Notes under the pieces: model-generated
What the model was told of the DNA's origin: nothing
Databases searched by the model: none
The model's input: only the letters and a program-made list of their open reading frames with translations
Made by a program: the position numbers and the translations under genes
In this document: one piece after another, positions 27,962 through 37,093 of the stretch
Layout: every line of letters begins with the position of its first letter
Numbering within the stretch: the first letter of the stretch is position 1
From: Erwinia sp. E_sp_B01_1
GTDB taxonomy: Bacteria; Pseudomonadota; Gammaproteobacteria; Enterobacterales; Enterobacteriaceae
Length of the DNA stretch: 64,000 nucleotides
Direction: 5' to 3'
Assembly: GCF_036865545.1 (NCBI RefSeq)
Contig: NZ_CP142208.1
Span: 1,302,001 to 1,366,000 of the forward strand

Positions 27962-29419
27962 CTATTTTGCTGAAAGCGGAAGGGTAATCTCCAGCAGCGT
28001 CCCTTCGCCGGGTTGACTGGTGATCGAGGCAAAGCCGTTGAGCATATCCACCCGCTCTTTAATGCCCAGCAGCCCAAAGGCATCCTGCCGGACTGACTGA
28101 ATTTTAAAACCCTGACCATTATCGCGGATCTGGATCACCACTGACTCACGGCTGGTCTGCACAATGATCGAGACTTTACTGGCGTTGGCGTGCCGGGAAA
28201 CATTGGTCAGCGACTCCTGCACCACCCGAAACACGGCGGTGACGGCCTGGTCGCTGAGCGCGATGGGTTTGCCCTCCGGCACTATCAGCATACAGGCGCA
28301 GCGGCTGTGCTTTACAAACTCATCCCTGAGCCACTCCAGCGCCGGAACCAGCCCCATGTTCAGCATATTGGGCCGCAGACGGGTGGAAACATCACGCACT
28401 ACCTGGATAGTGCTGTCGATCAGTGTCATCAGATAGTCGACCTGCTGCGTCACTCTGGCCGGGCTTTTTGCCTGCATTCCCATCACTGACAGGCCTGCGC
28501 GCAAACTGGTCAGATGCTGGCCGAGTTCATCGTGGATCTCCCGGGCAATATGCTTACGTTCATCTTCCGTCTGCTGCTGTTGATTACTGGCCAGCAGACG
28601 CATTTGTTGATGCGCAGCGCGGACTTCATTTTCGACTTCACGCAGCCGGGTGATATCCCGCCCTACGGCCAGAATAGAGACCACTTCTCCGCGCAGGTCA
28701 TATTCGGGCACGCAGCGGACGTGCAGCACCATAGTGCGGTCGCCAAACCGGGCTTCCAGCTCCGCTTCGCTTTTCTCTCCGCTTGCCAGCGTGTTCGACA
28801 CCAGCCGGAACAGGCGCATGCCCACATCATCAAAGGGAATGGTGTCGGTTAAGCACCAGCCCTGGGCCTGCTCTTCGCTGCAGCCGATTAACTCCAGCAC
28901 TAACGGATTGGCATACTGACAGCGCATCTGAATATCGAAACGGGCGATCAGATCCGGTGAATTCTCCACCAGGGACCTGAACTGCTGCTCCTGTTGAAGA
29001 TAGCGTTCGGTACGCTGTTTCAGCTCACGAACATCCCGCACGACGTTAAGTACCAGCGTCTGACCCTGGTGCTCGTAGGTGCTTGAACTGACCTCAACCG
29101 GGATCATCTCGCCATTGTGCATCCGGTGCTGAGAGGTAAAGCGGATGCCTTCAGGGCGCATACTGAGTTTCCACCACAGGGCAGTAACATCAGGATCGAG
29201 TAACTCTCCGTCAATATCGGCGTAGCTTAATCGGATCAACTGCTGATATTTATACCCTAACATTTCGCAGGCTTTATTATTGATATAAGCCAGCCTGGCG
29301 TCCTTGCCAACTAAATAGATAGCGTCATTGACTTTGTCAAGCGCAAAGTCGGGTAAGATCGTCCGACCGTCATCCGGGTTGTTACTCACATTGAGGCTGA
29401 ATATTTCAGACGAAAGCAT
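27962..29419 (-). CDS. hrpX: Sensor histidine kinase HrpX with PAS domains
   Basis: The 485-residue protein has no membrane segment, so it is a cytosolic sensor. Two PAS/PAC units are visible (about residues 25-135 and 145-265; NDAIYLVGKDARLAYIN and NSPDLIARFDIQMRCQYAN). A HisKA_3 dimerisation helix follows with the phospho-histidine in KHIAREIHDELGQHLTSLR (His about 303), then an HATPase domain with DNGQGF and GLLGIKERV. It partners HrpY. It is named HrpX as in Erwinia and Pantoea and is unrelated to Xanthomonas HrpX. The two-component pair sits just downstream of hrpL on the same strand, as in Erwinia. Confidence 0.9.
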   Translation of the reverse strand: MLSSEIFSLNVSNNPDDGRTILPDFALDKVNDAIYLVGKDARLAYINNKACEMLGYKYQQLIRLSYADIDGELLDPDVTALWWKLSMRPEGIRFTSQHRMHNGEMIPVEVSSSTYEHQGQTLVLNVVRDVRELKQRTERYLQQEQQFRSLVENSPDLIARFDIQMRCQYANPLVLELIGCSEEQAQGWCLTDTIPFDDVGMRLFRLVSNTLASGEKSEAELEARFGDRTMVLHVRCVPEYDLRGEVVSILAVGRDITRLREVENEVRAAHQQMRLLASNQQQQTEDERKHIAREIHDELGQHLTSLRAGLSVMGMQAKSPARVTQQVDYLMTLIDSTIQVVRDVSTRLRPNMLNMGLVPALEWLRDEFVKHSRCACMLIVPEGKPIALSDQAVTAVFRVVQESLTNVSRHANASKVSIIVQTSRESVVIQIRDNGQGFKIQSVRQDAFGLLGIKERVDMLNGFASITSQPGEGTLLEITLPLSAK

Positions 29420-29617
29420 CTCTCTCTCTGAAGGTTAAAAAGTAAAGTTGTAATAAGCATAGATTATATTACCGCAGAGGAGATCGTGGATAGCGATTTG
29501 CCATAGCGATCAATTACACCAAATAATCCCTGCGCTGACTATCGATATTCTCTGAAAATGGTGGCAGTGTGCAAATTAATAATCGTCACGGCGTATGACC
29601 TGAAAAGTTTCCTTTGT

Positions 29618-30160
29618 TCAGCTTATTGTGCTTTTAAGCGCCTCGCGGACTCGTGACAGGCGGGATTTTACCGTGCCCAGAGGAATGTCCAGTGAAGTGG
29701 CCACATCCTGATAGCTGCCGTTGCGCTCCACCAAAATAGTCAGCATCTGTCGCGTCTCTTCAGGCAGCTTATCAATAGAGAGCGCCATAACGCTAAGCAG
29801 TTGATCATTGGCGATGATATCACTGGGATCGCAATCCTGAATCAGTTCCAGCACGTTATCTTCATTAAGGCTGTCAAACAGATAGCGATTTTGATGCGTT
29901 TTGTAATAGTTGCGAATTAAATTTGCCGCAATGCCGAACAGCCAGGTCTCCGGGCGGGAGGCCCCTAAAAATTTGTGGCTGTTACGTAACACCTCCACGC
30001 AGGTCATTTGCGCAATATCCTCAACGTCTTCGCGGTTAGAAACACGCTTACGGATAAAATTATGCAGCTTGCGATTCTGCTCGCACAGGATTTCCGGCCA
30101 TAATATTCCCACCGGGACTTCAGGTAAAAACGCTCTTTCTGCGGGTGAAGAAGTTAACAT
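29618..30160 (-). CDS. hrpL: HrpL, ECF-type sigma factor of the Hrp regulon
   Basis: The ECF sigma factor has 180 residues. Region 2 contains RKRVSNREDVEDIAQMTCVEVLRN and ETWLFGIAANLIRNYYK. Region 4 contains LPEETRQMLTILVERNGSYQDVATSLDIPLGTVKSRLSRVREAL. It directs RNA polymerase to hrp boxes, five of which are in this window. An ATG at 30202 would add 14 residues, but the sigma-54 promoter at 30206-30220 would place the transcript start at or inside that extension. The ATG at 30160 with AGGAG nine bases upstream is therefore the better start. It is divergent from hrpJ. Confidence 0.93.
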   Translation of the reverse strand: MLTSSPAERAFLPEVPVGILWPEILCEQNRKLHNFIRKRVSNREDVEDIAQMTCVEVLRNSHKFLGASRPETWLFGIAANLIRNYYKTHQNRYLFDSLNEDNVLELIQDCDPSDIIANDQLLSVMALSIDKLPEETRQMLTILVERNGSYQDVATSLDIPLGTVKSRLSRVREALKSTIS

Positions 30161-30205
30161 ATTTACGCTCCTGAAATTAATAAACAGCCTGCTTAATCTC
30201 ATATA

Positions 30206-30220
30206 GCAAGGAGCGTGCCA
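30206..30220 (-). promoter_or_regulatory. Sigma-54 promoter of hrpL
   Basis: On the minus strand TGGCAC (30220-30215), five bases, TTGC (30209-30206): a consensus -24/-12 element with correct spacing. The activator should be HrpS, encoded at 47430-48350. Confidence 0.93.
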
Positions 30221-30401
30221 GGCACTAAAAAGGGCGCGGAAGGGGATTATTGCTGTGGTTTTTATATTGCTTAAGAATCATCTGAGACAAAATCTGACCG
30301 ATAGCTAAAATTCGCTGTGCAATTTTTTACACTAATAACGCCGGTTTAATATTTCACTCTGACCAGGTATTTAAAATACCTCTTATCCCGCTTTTAATTC
30401 G

Positions 30402-30429
30402 GGAACTTATTGCCTCCTGCTGCCACGTA
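30402..30429 (+). promoter_or_regulatory. hrp box of the hrpJ operon
   Basis: GGAACT at 30402-30407, fifteen bases, CCACGTA at 30423-30429. It differs from consensus only in the last base of the first block. It lies 32 bp before hrpJ and would drive hrpJ through hrcU. Confidence 0.92.
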
Positions 30430-30460
30430 ACAGAATCGCGAAAGCAACCACGAGTCCGAA

Positions 30461-31612
30461 ATGATAAAAGTTCAGTCCTCCCTTCAATTTCAGCAAGCCT
30501 TGTCAAAAACGCTGCTTAAGCAGGAGAGCCCCTCCTCCCGGGCAGCAGGGGCTGACGTTCGTACCCGACCTGTTAACACCGGGTCGGCTGCGGCAGCGCT
30601 GACAGATTCTCTGGAAGAGATCGGCATGATGTTCAGTGAAAAAGTGGAGAAAAAAACCAAAGGGCTGAACCGGCGACAGATCAATACCCAGCATTTACGC
30701 AGCAATCGTGGAGCTGTGGAACGTATTGAACGGCTGGGCGAGCTTTATCAGATGCTGGATGGACAGCAGCAGGATCGTCTGGAAACCCGCATGAGCGCGC
30801 TGAAGGATGTGCTCAGTAAAGGGTCGGAGCCCGAAGCTGAGGAGCTGGTGCGGGCAGCAGATAACGATCCGGCCCGCTGCGATTTACTGTTGCGTATGAC
30901 CCTGCGGGAAGCTGACCGCACAGGGGATATGCAGACTGCCGCCGCCGCAAGTTATGGGCTGGATAAGCTGGATGAGCAGTTTGGTGACCGGGTACGTGCC
31001 GGGCTGAACACCGCGCCCGCCATAGCAAGCTTTACTACCGATCCCACAGAGAAGCAGGGGATGCGCGACCTCTATTACAACGGCATCGTCAAACATCAGT
31101 CGCCTGGCGTGATCCTGGACAGCCTGCTGGAACGTTTTGGGCGCGAGCAGTTTATGCCCGGCCTGCGAACGCTGCAACGCGCGCTGGCAGAAGATATCGC
31201 CTCGCTGACTCCCTCTATCTCCTCGCGATCGCTGCATAAAATTCATCTCGGGCTGAGTGAAGCGGGCAAGCTCACCCAGCTGATTGACGACAGCAATAAA
31301 ATGCTGCATGACCTGCGTTCGCGGGGAAAAATTCCTGCTTCGGCGCTGGGCGGTATAGAGATGACCCGTCGCCTGCTGAACGTGGCGGATTCAGGCCTTC
31401 AGGGCCGCGACATCACGGGTCTGGGTAAAGAGTTTGCCGGAGAGAAGCCGGGGGCGCAGATGCTGTTTTTCAACGGCCTGTTACCGCTGATGAATGCGAT
31501 GTCACCGATGCTGTGGCGCGACCGGAATCAGCGTCCCGAAGCGGCAAAAATGCTGCGTAGCGTCATTGGCATGCTGGTGGATAACGAGCATAAAGCCGCT
31601 GCGAAGCGCTAA
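30461..31612 (+). CDS. hrpJ: HrpJ, T3SS gatekeeper (SctW)
   Basis: The 383-residue protein is of the YopN/HrpJ class. It has a disordered Ser/Ala-rich N-terminus (likely secretion signal), the charged SLEEIGMMFSEKVEKKTKGLNRRQ region, and an alpha-helical body with RDLYYNGIVKHQSPGVILDSLLERFG and SLHKIHLGLSEAGKLTQLIDD. Gatekeepers hold back effectors and translocators until contact and then permit their export. It is the first gene of the large plus-strand operon, 32 bp after the hrp box, with hrcV 12 bp downstream. Confidence 0.88.
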   Translation: MIKVQSSLQFQQALSKTLLKQESPSSRAAGADVRTRPVNTGSAAAALTDSLEEIGMMFSEKVEKKTKGLNRRQINTQHLRSNRGAVERIERLGELYQMLDGQQQDRLETRMSALKDVLSKGSEPEAEELVRAADNDPARCDLLLRMTLREADRTGDMQTAAAASYGLDKLDEQFGDRVRAGLNTAPAIASFTTDPTEKQGMRDLYYNGIVKHQSPGVILDSLLERFGREQFMPGLRTLQRALAEDIASLTPSISSRSLHKIHLGLSEAGKLTQLIDDSNKMLHDLRSRGKIPASALGGIEMTRRLLNVADSGLQGRDITGLGKEFAGEKPGAQMLFFNGLLPLMNAMSPMLWRDRNQRPEAAKMLRSVIGMLVDNEHKAAAKR

Positions 31613-31624
31613 GGAGAGAAGGGC

Positions 31625-33733
31625 ATGAACAGCATGTTTTTGATACTGAATCGCATTGCGCTGGGGGCGATGCAACGCTCCGAAATCATCGGTGCGATGT
31701 TTGCGATGGCCATTGTATTTATGCTGATCATCCCGTTACCGCTGGGGCTGATTGATACGCTGATTGCGCTGAATATCTGTATCTCCTCGTTGCTGGTCGT
31801 GCTGGCGATGTATCTGCCTAAGCCCCTGGCGTTCTCCAGCTTTCCGGCCGTGCTGTTGCTGACCACCATGTTCCGGCTGGCGCTCTCCATCTCCACGACC
31901 CGACAGATTCTGGTTCAGCAGGATGCCGGGCATATCGTGGCAGCCTTCGGCACCTTTGTGGTAGGCGGCAACCTGGCGGTGGGAATGGTGATGTTTCTGA
32001 TCCTGACGGTGGTGAACTTTCTGGTGATCACCAAAGGTTCTGAACGCGTTGCTGAAGTTGCCGCCCGTTTCACCCTGGATGCCATGCCGGGCAAGCAGAT
32101 GTCGATCGACAGCGATTTGCGTGCCGGGATGATTGACGTGAATACGGCAAAACGCCGCCGTGTCGATCTGGCCAAAGAGAGTCAGCTCTTCGGGGCGATG
32201 GACGGGGCAATGAAGTTTGTCAAAGGGGATGCCATTGCCGGACTGGTGATCCTGTTTATTAACCTGATTGGTGGCTTCAGCATTGGTGTGATGCAGCTGG
32301 GAATGCCCGCTGGGGATGCGATGCACACCTACTCGGTACTGACCATCGGTGATGGCCTGATTGCACAAATCCCCGCACTATTGATCTCTCTGACCGCCGG
32401 GATGATCATCACCCGCGTTTCGTCTGACAGCGACATCGGTGAAGATAATAACATTGGTCGCGAGATTGCCGAACAGCTCACCAGCCAGCCCAAAGCCTGG
32501 ATCCTCTCCTCCATTGGGATGTTTGGCTTTGCCCTGTTGCCCGGCATGCCTACCGGCGTGTTTGTTATTCTGGCGGTTCTTACGCTCGCCACCGGCAGTT
32601 TTCAGGTCTGGCGGGCGAAGCGGGCGCTGGTTTCCAGCCAGCCGCAGATGGAGAACGAAGTCATCCCGCCGGAACTCAACGGCACTGAAGATTTACGCCA
32701 GTTCAATCCAACCCGGCCCTATCTTTTGCAGTTTCCCTCCGGCGCCAGGGGGACCAGCGAAACCCTGGAGCTGGTGCAGGCGATCCGCCGGATGCGTAAC
32801 AGCATCGTATATAACTATGGCTTCACGCTGCCTGCATTTGATATCGAATTTCAGGAACTGCTGCCTGCCGACGAATTTCGGTATTCGGTATATGAAATTC
32901 CCCGCGTCACCGGCACTTTCCAGGTGGGGCAAATTGCAGTGGCGCTGCGTGGCCATGAACATCTTGCAGAAGAAGAGGGTGTCATTCCCGGAACCGAGGC
33001 CCGGAGCGAGGCTGACCTGCTCTGGCTTCCTGCTGAGCATCCGCTGTTGCAAAATGAAGAGGTGCCCCGCTGGACTTTTCATGAGCTGCTGCTGAAACGC
33101 ATGGAAAACGCCATTCATGCCAGCGCCCCGCATTTTATCGGTCTGCAGGAAACCCGCGCGTTGATGAGCTGGCTCGAAACCGAACAGCCGGAACTGGCGC
33201 AGGAACTGCAGCGGGTGATGCCGATTGCCCGCTTCTCTAACGTGCTGCAAAACCTGGTGGCGGAACGCATCCCCCTGCGCTCTGTGCGTGCCATTGCGGA
33301 AGCGCTGATCGAGCATGGCCAGCATGAGCGGGATATCAGCCTGCTGACCGATCTGGTCCGCATCTCGCTGAAAGAACATATCTGCTATCAGTACAGCCGC
33401 GAAGATGGCCTGCATGTCTGGCTGCTGACGCCGGAGATGGAGGAGCAATTGCGTGATTCGCTGCGTCAGACCCAGAGCGAGGTCTTCTTTGCGCTGGCTC
33501 AGGAGCAAAACATGGCGATCCTCGCCCAGCTTCGCAACGCCTTCTCCCCGGACAATCCCTGCTTTGCCGTACTGCTGGTGGCGCAGGATCTTCGCAGCCC
33601 GCTGCGGGGATTGATCCAGGACGAATTCCATCAGGTGCCGGTGCTGTCGTTTGCCGAACTGCAATCAAACCTGTCGATTAACGTAGTGGGTCGCCTTGAT
33701 CTGGATGATTCAGCCGAATCCTTTGATGCTTAG
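31625..33733 (+). CDS. hrcV: HrcV, export gate protein (SctV)
   Basis: The product has 702 residues, the usual SctV length. About eight N-terminal membrane helices include the FHIPEP-family core (FSSFPAVLLLTTMFRLALSI, GGNLAVGMVMFLILT, AARFTLDAMPGKQMSID). A cytosolic domain from about residue 350 forms the nonameric ring that receives chaperone-effector complexes. AGGAGA lies nine bases before the ATG. It was called hrpI in the older Erwinia literature. It overlaps nothing and precedes hrpQ by 10 bp. Confidence 0.95.
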   Translation: MNSMFLILNRIALGAMQRSEIIGAMFAMAIVFMLIIPLPLGLIDTLIALNICISSLLVVLAMYLPKPLAFSSFPAVLLLTTMFRLALSISTTRQILVQQDAGHIVAAFGTFVVGGNLAVGMVMFLILTVVNFLVITKGSERVAEVAARFTLDAMPGKQMSIDSDLRAGMIDVNTAKRRRVDLAKESQLFGAMDGAMKFVKGDAIAGLVILFINLIGGFSIGVMQLGMPAGDAMHTYSVLTIGDGLIAQIPALLISLTAGMIITRVSSDSDIGEDNNIGREIAEQLTSQPKAWILSSIGMFGFALLPGMPTGVFVILAVLTLATGSFQVWRAKRALVSSQPQMENEVIPPELNGTEDLRQFNPTRPYLLQFPSGARGTSETLELVQAIRRMRNSIVYNYGFTLPAFDIEFQELLPADEFRYSVYEIPRVTGTFQVGQIAVALRGHEHLAEEEGVIPGTEARSEADLLWLPAEHPLLQNEEVPRWTFHELLLKRMENAIHASAPHFIGLQETRALMSWLETEQPELAQELQRVMPIARFSNVLQNLVAERIPLRSVRAIAEALIEHGQHERDISLLTDLVRISLKEHICYQYSREDGLHVWLLTPEMEEQLRDSLRQTQSEVFFALAQEQNMAILAQLRNAFSPDNPCFAVLLVAQDLRSPLRGLIQDEFHQVPVLSFAELQSNLSINVVGRLDLDDSAESFDA

Positions 33734-33743
33734 GGAGCTGATT

Positions 33744-34640
33744 ATGTTTGAGCTACGTGTGTTAACAGGCCGCCACCAGGGGGCGGCTTTACCCGTGACT
33801 GGCGGAGAGTGGAGCCTGGGATCGGCTGAAGAGGCCGATCTGTTGCTCAGTGACAGCGGTGTACTGGCGCAGCATGCCAGGCTGATTTTTACCGAAGATC
33901 GCTGGCAATTACAGGCCAGCGAAGGACAGATACGCACGGCTCAGGGTGAGGCTGTCAATCTTCTTGATCCGCTGCCCGTGGATCAGCCCTTTGCTCTGGG
34001 GGAGACCTGGCTGAGCCTGACCCCGGCGGAAACCCCGTGGGAGGAGATGGTTTGCGCACCTCAGCCCGCAATCGCTCCTGTTGTCCCGTCTTCCCCGCCA
34101 GAGGCGGCTCCTCAGCCTTCACGCACCTTTTCTCGCGGCGTACAGGTGCTGTCAGTCAGCCTGATCCTGCTGCTCAGCTTTACCATCATCAGCTGGATCC
34201 TTCAGCCCACGGTGGCACAAACTTCCACCACCGGATCCCATCGCAAAGTGCTGGAGACATTGCAGGAAGTCCGTCCCCCTCTGGTGGCGATGCTGCGCGA
34301 CAGGGGGCTGACGCCTGGCGTGAAAATCGACATGGGCAAAGGGACGCTGATCCTCAATGGAGAACTGAGCAAAGAGAAACTGCAAATCCTTGAGCGGATG
34401 CTGGTGCGGTTCCAGGCGCAGTATAACGTCCTGCCCAAACTGGTGAACAACACCCGTGAGTACAGTGCAAAACTGCCGTTCCGCATCGTGCAAATTACCA
34501 CCGGCAAACGGGCTAATGTGGTCACGGATGCCGGAGACCGCCTGTTTATCGGCGATCAGGTGGATGAGCTGCGGCTGGTGGCTATTACCTCCAGTGAAAT
34601 TGAATTTGCCGGACGTGAACATATCAAGGTGAACTGGTGA
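33744..34640 (+). CDS. hrpQ: HrpQ, inner-membrane ring protein (SctD)
   Basis: The product has 298 residues. The N-terminal FHA-like cytosolic domain (FELRVLTGRHQGAALPV, WSLGSAEEADLLLSDSG) is followed by a Pro-rich linker, one membrane helix (VLSVSLILLLSFTIISWIL, about residues 133-151) and periplasmic ring-building domains. This is the SctD layout. I chose the ATG at 33744 over 33696, since the earlier one lies inside hrcV and an AGGGAG site precedes 33744. It forms the outer of the two inner-membrane rings with HrcJ. Confidence 0.88.
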   Translation: MFELRVLTGRHQGAALPVTGGEWSLGSAEEADLLLSDSGVLAQHARLIFTEDRWQLQASEGQIRTAQGEAVNLLDPLPVDQPFALGETWLSLTPAETPWEEMVCAPQPAIAPVVPSSPPEAAPQPSRTFSRGVQVLSVSLILLLSFTIISWILQPTVAQTSTTGSHRKVLETLQEVRPPLVAMLRDRGLTPGVKIDMGKGTLILNGELSKEKLQILERMLVRFQAQYNVLPKLVNNTREYSAKLPFRIVQITTGKRANVVTDAGDRLFIGDQVDELRLVAITSSEIEFAGREHIKVNW

Positions 34641-35998
34641 TGCAGCCTGAACTCGATCGCTGGTTCAGCCAGCATCAGCAGCGCCTGTCGCGCTTTGCCC
34701 CCGTAGCGGTGTTTGGCCGTATCACCGGGATCAGCGGCATTCTGCTGGAAAGCAGCCTCCCCGGCGCACGCATTGGCGATCTCTGCCGCATCGAAGGCAA
34801 AAACAACCAGCCGGTGCTGGCCGAAGTGGTGGGATTTAATCCGCACCACACGCTGCTTTCCGCCCTTGGCCAGCTTGATGGCATCGCGCAGGGTGCCAGG
34901 GTTACGCCTCTTTATCAGCCTCACAGCATCCGCGTGTCGGAAGCGCTGCTGGGCAGCGTGCTGGACGGCTTTGGTCGTCCGATTGAAGAGGGCAGCCTCA
35001 GCGCGTTTGCTCAGCCGGGCGACACCGAAGGCATTAAACCGGTACTCGGCGATGCCCCTCCGCCCACTGAACGGCCCCGAATTGATACGCCGTTGCCGAC
35101 AGGGATGCGGGCCATTGATGGCCTGCTGACGCTGGGGGTGGGCCAGCGGGTTGGGATTTTTGCCGGCGCTGGCTGTGGTAAGACCACGCTGCTGGCAGAG
35201 CTGGCGCGCAATACACCCTGTGATGTGATTGTCTTCGGGTTGATTGGCGAGCGTGGTCGCGAACTGCGCGAATTCCTCGATCACGAACTGGACAGTGAAC
35301 TCCGTAGCCGCACCGTGTTGCTGTGCGCCACCTCCGACCGCAGCAGCATGGAGCGTGCGCGGGCCGCTTTTACCGCGACCGCCATTGCCGAAGCCTTTCG
35401 CGACCAGGGCAAAAGCGTGCTGCTGATCTTGGACTCACTGACGCGTTTTGCCCGTGCGCAACGTGAGATTGGCCTGGCGCTGGGCGAGCCACCGGGACGC
35501 GGCGGGCTGCCACCTTCTGTTTATACCCTGTTGCCCACGCTGCTGGAGCGCGCCGGTCAGACCGCGACCGGCTCCATCACCGCGCTCTATTCGGTGCTGA
35601 TCGAGCAGGATTCGATGAACGATCCGGTAGCGGATGAAGTGCGCTCGCTGATTGACGGCCATATCGTGCTGACGCGCAAGCTGGCAGAAAGAGGCCACTA
35701 TCCAGCCATTGATGTGCTGGCCAGCCTCAGTCGTACCATGACCAACGTGGTCGCCAGACAACAGGTCAGCGAAGCCACCTCTGTTCGCCGGTTAATGGCG
35801 GCCTGGCAGCAGGTCGAGATGCTTATCCGCCTTGGCGAATATCAGCCAGGCAACGACAGCCTCACCGATGCAGCCGTGCAGGCGCAGGGCGCGATCAATG
35901 GCTACCTGCAACAGGCAATGCGTGACCCTTCAAACTTTGATCAAACCTGTTTTCACCTGTCGGAGGTAAGCCGTTATGCGCCGTCACAGCCAGCCTGA
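34640..35998 (+). CDS. hrcN: HrcN, T3SS ATPase (SctN)
   Basis: The product has 452 residues. Walker A is GAGCGKT (GIFAGAGCGKTTLLAEL), Walker B is SVLLILDSLTRFARAQREIGL, and the F1-beta-like GERGRELREF and PGRGGLPPSVYTLLPTLLERAG motifs are present. It unfolds effectors and strips chaperones at the cytosolic base of the machine. The ATG at 34640 overlaps the hrpQ TGA (TGATG), which favours it over GTG 34637. hrpO begins inside its 3' end. Confidence 0.95.
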   Translation: MQPELDRWFSQHQQRLSRFAPVAVFGRITGISGILLESSLPGARIGDLCRIEGKNNQPVLAEVVGFNPHHTLLSALGQLDGIAQGARVTPLYQPHSIRVSEALLGSVLDGFGRPIEEGSLSAFAQPGDTEGIKPVLGDAPPPTERPRIDTPLPTGMRAIDGLLTLGVGQRVGIFAGAGCGKTTLLAELARNTPCDVIVFGLIGERGRELREFLDHELDSELRSRTVLLCATSDRSSMERARAAFTATAIAEAFRDQGKSVLLILDSLTRFARAQREIGLALGEPPGRGGLPPSVYTLLPTLLERAGQTATGSITALYSVLIEQDSMNDPVADEVRSLIDGHIVLTRKLAERGHYPAIDVLASLSRTMTNVVARQQVSEATSVRRLMAAWQQVEMLIRLGEYQPGNDSLTDAAVQAQGAINGYLQQAMRDPSNFDQTCFHLSEVSRYAPSQPA

Positions 35999-36434
35999 AC
36001 CTGAAGAAGAGGTGGATGCCTCTGCCGCAGAACTGCAGCGCACGCTCAATCTGCTGCTGCCGATCCGCCGCCAGCGTCTTAACCGCAGTGAACGCCAGCA
36101 GCGCGAACAGGAGCAGGCGCTGCAGGCGGTAAAAGATAAAACCACCCTGACGGAACAGCATCTGGCCGAGCGGCAGGGTGACTATCAGCAGATCCGCAGT
36201 ACTTTTATGCACAACAACGGCGGGGTTCAGCAGGCAAAGTTTCGGCTGGAACGGGCGCTGCAAGCCGAGCAGCAGGCCGCGGACAAAGTCGATAACGAAC
36301 GCCTCAACCTGCATCAGCTGGCTGAGCAGCAACAGCACCAACAGGTGCAGGTGGAACATGCCCGCCAGGCAACCCGCCAGCGCCAGCAGGAAGTGGAAAA
36401 ACTGGAATATCTTCTGCAGGAGGCATTTGGATGA
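35976..36434 (+). CDS. hrpO: HrpO, ATPase stalk protein (SctO)
   Basis: The 152-residue protein is almost wholly coiled coil, rich in Gln, Glu, Arg and Ala, with heptads from residue 15 to 150 and no membrane segment. SctO proteins resemble the F1 gamma subunit and link the hexameric HrcN to the HrcV ring. It overlaps hrcN by 23 bp and hrpP by 4 bp. Sequence identity within this family is low, so gene position carries much of the call. Confidence 0.85.
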   Translation: MRRHSQPEPEEEVDASAAELQRTLNLLLPIRRQRLNRSERQQREQEQALQAVKDKTTLTEQHLAERQGDYQQIRSTFMHNNGGVQQAKFRLERALQAEQQAADKVDNERLNLHQLAEQQQHQQVQVEHARQATRQRQQEVEKLEYLLQEAFG

Positions 36435-37093
36435 TCCGCACCCTTTCTCAGATTGCAGCGCTTCAGCAGGCGCAGCATCAGGCTACCGAGCGGCAGGCAC
36501 AACATCAGCGTGATAATCAGCGCCAGGCCCGCCAGCAATTTTTACACTCGCGTGAGGCGCAGCGTGACGATCCCCGTGCGGCCTTATCTGCACGTCCCCC
36601 CAGCGTTCAGCAAACGTCAGTTTCCCCCCGCCCTTCATTGCGCAATGAGGGCAGACGCCCGACTCGTGAAGAGGATGCGCTGTTCAGCGCGATGCTGGAA
36701 AGCGATGAGGTGACGATCCCGTTGCTGGCGCTGGATCAGAGCGGAGACCAGCAGCAGGGGTTTACTCAACTGGATGAAACGCCCGCCGCAGGTGCTCCGC
36801 CTGCGATGGCGATGTGGCAGGAGATTGAACCTGCCCTGATTTCTGCCCTGGCTGGCACCCCTCCCGGTGAAATGATGCTGACCCTGATGCTGCCAAAACT
36901 GGGGAACGTGGGCGCGCATATGACGGCGCTGCCCGGAGGCGGCTGGGATATTGCGCTGCATTTGCAGCCCGGTGCCTGGCAGGCGCTGCTGCCTCATCAG
37001 GAGCGCTGCCGTTTTTCTTTGCGGCAGAAAATGGCCTGCCGGATGCGCCTGCGTTTTGAACGCCAGGAGCCGGGTAGGGAGCCGGAAGCATGA
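36431..37093 (+). CDS. hrpP: HrpP, pilus length / substrate-specificity switch protein (SctP)
   Basis: The 220-residue protein has a Gln/Arg-rich disordered first half (QQAQHQATERQAQHQ) and a compact C-terminal domain from about residue 115. That domain contains the FliK/SctP-like motif TLMLPKLGNVGAHMTALPGGGWDIALHL. SctP proteins measure the pilus or needle and switch export from early to late substrates by contacting HrcU. ATGA overlaps join it to both hrpO and hrcQ. Confidence 0.82.
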   Translation: MIRTLSQIAALQQAQHQATERQAQHQRDNQRQARQQFLHSREAQRDDPRAALSARPPSVQQTSVSPRPSLRNEGRRPTREEDALFSAMLESDEVTIPLLALDQSGDQQQGFTQLDETPAAGAPPAMAMWQEIEPALISALAGTPPGEMMLTLMLPKLGNVGAHMTALPGGGWDIALHLQPGAWQALLPHQERCRFSLRQKMACRMRLRFERQEPGREPEA

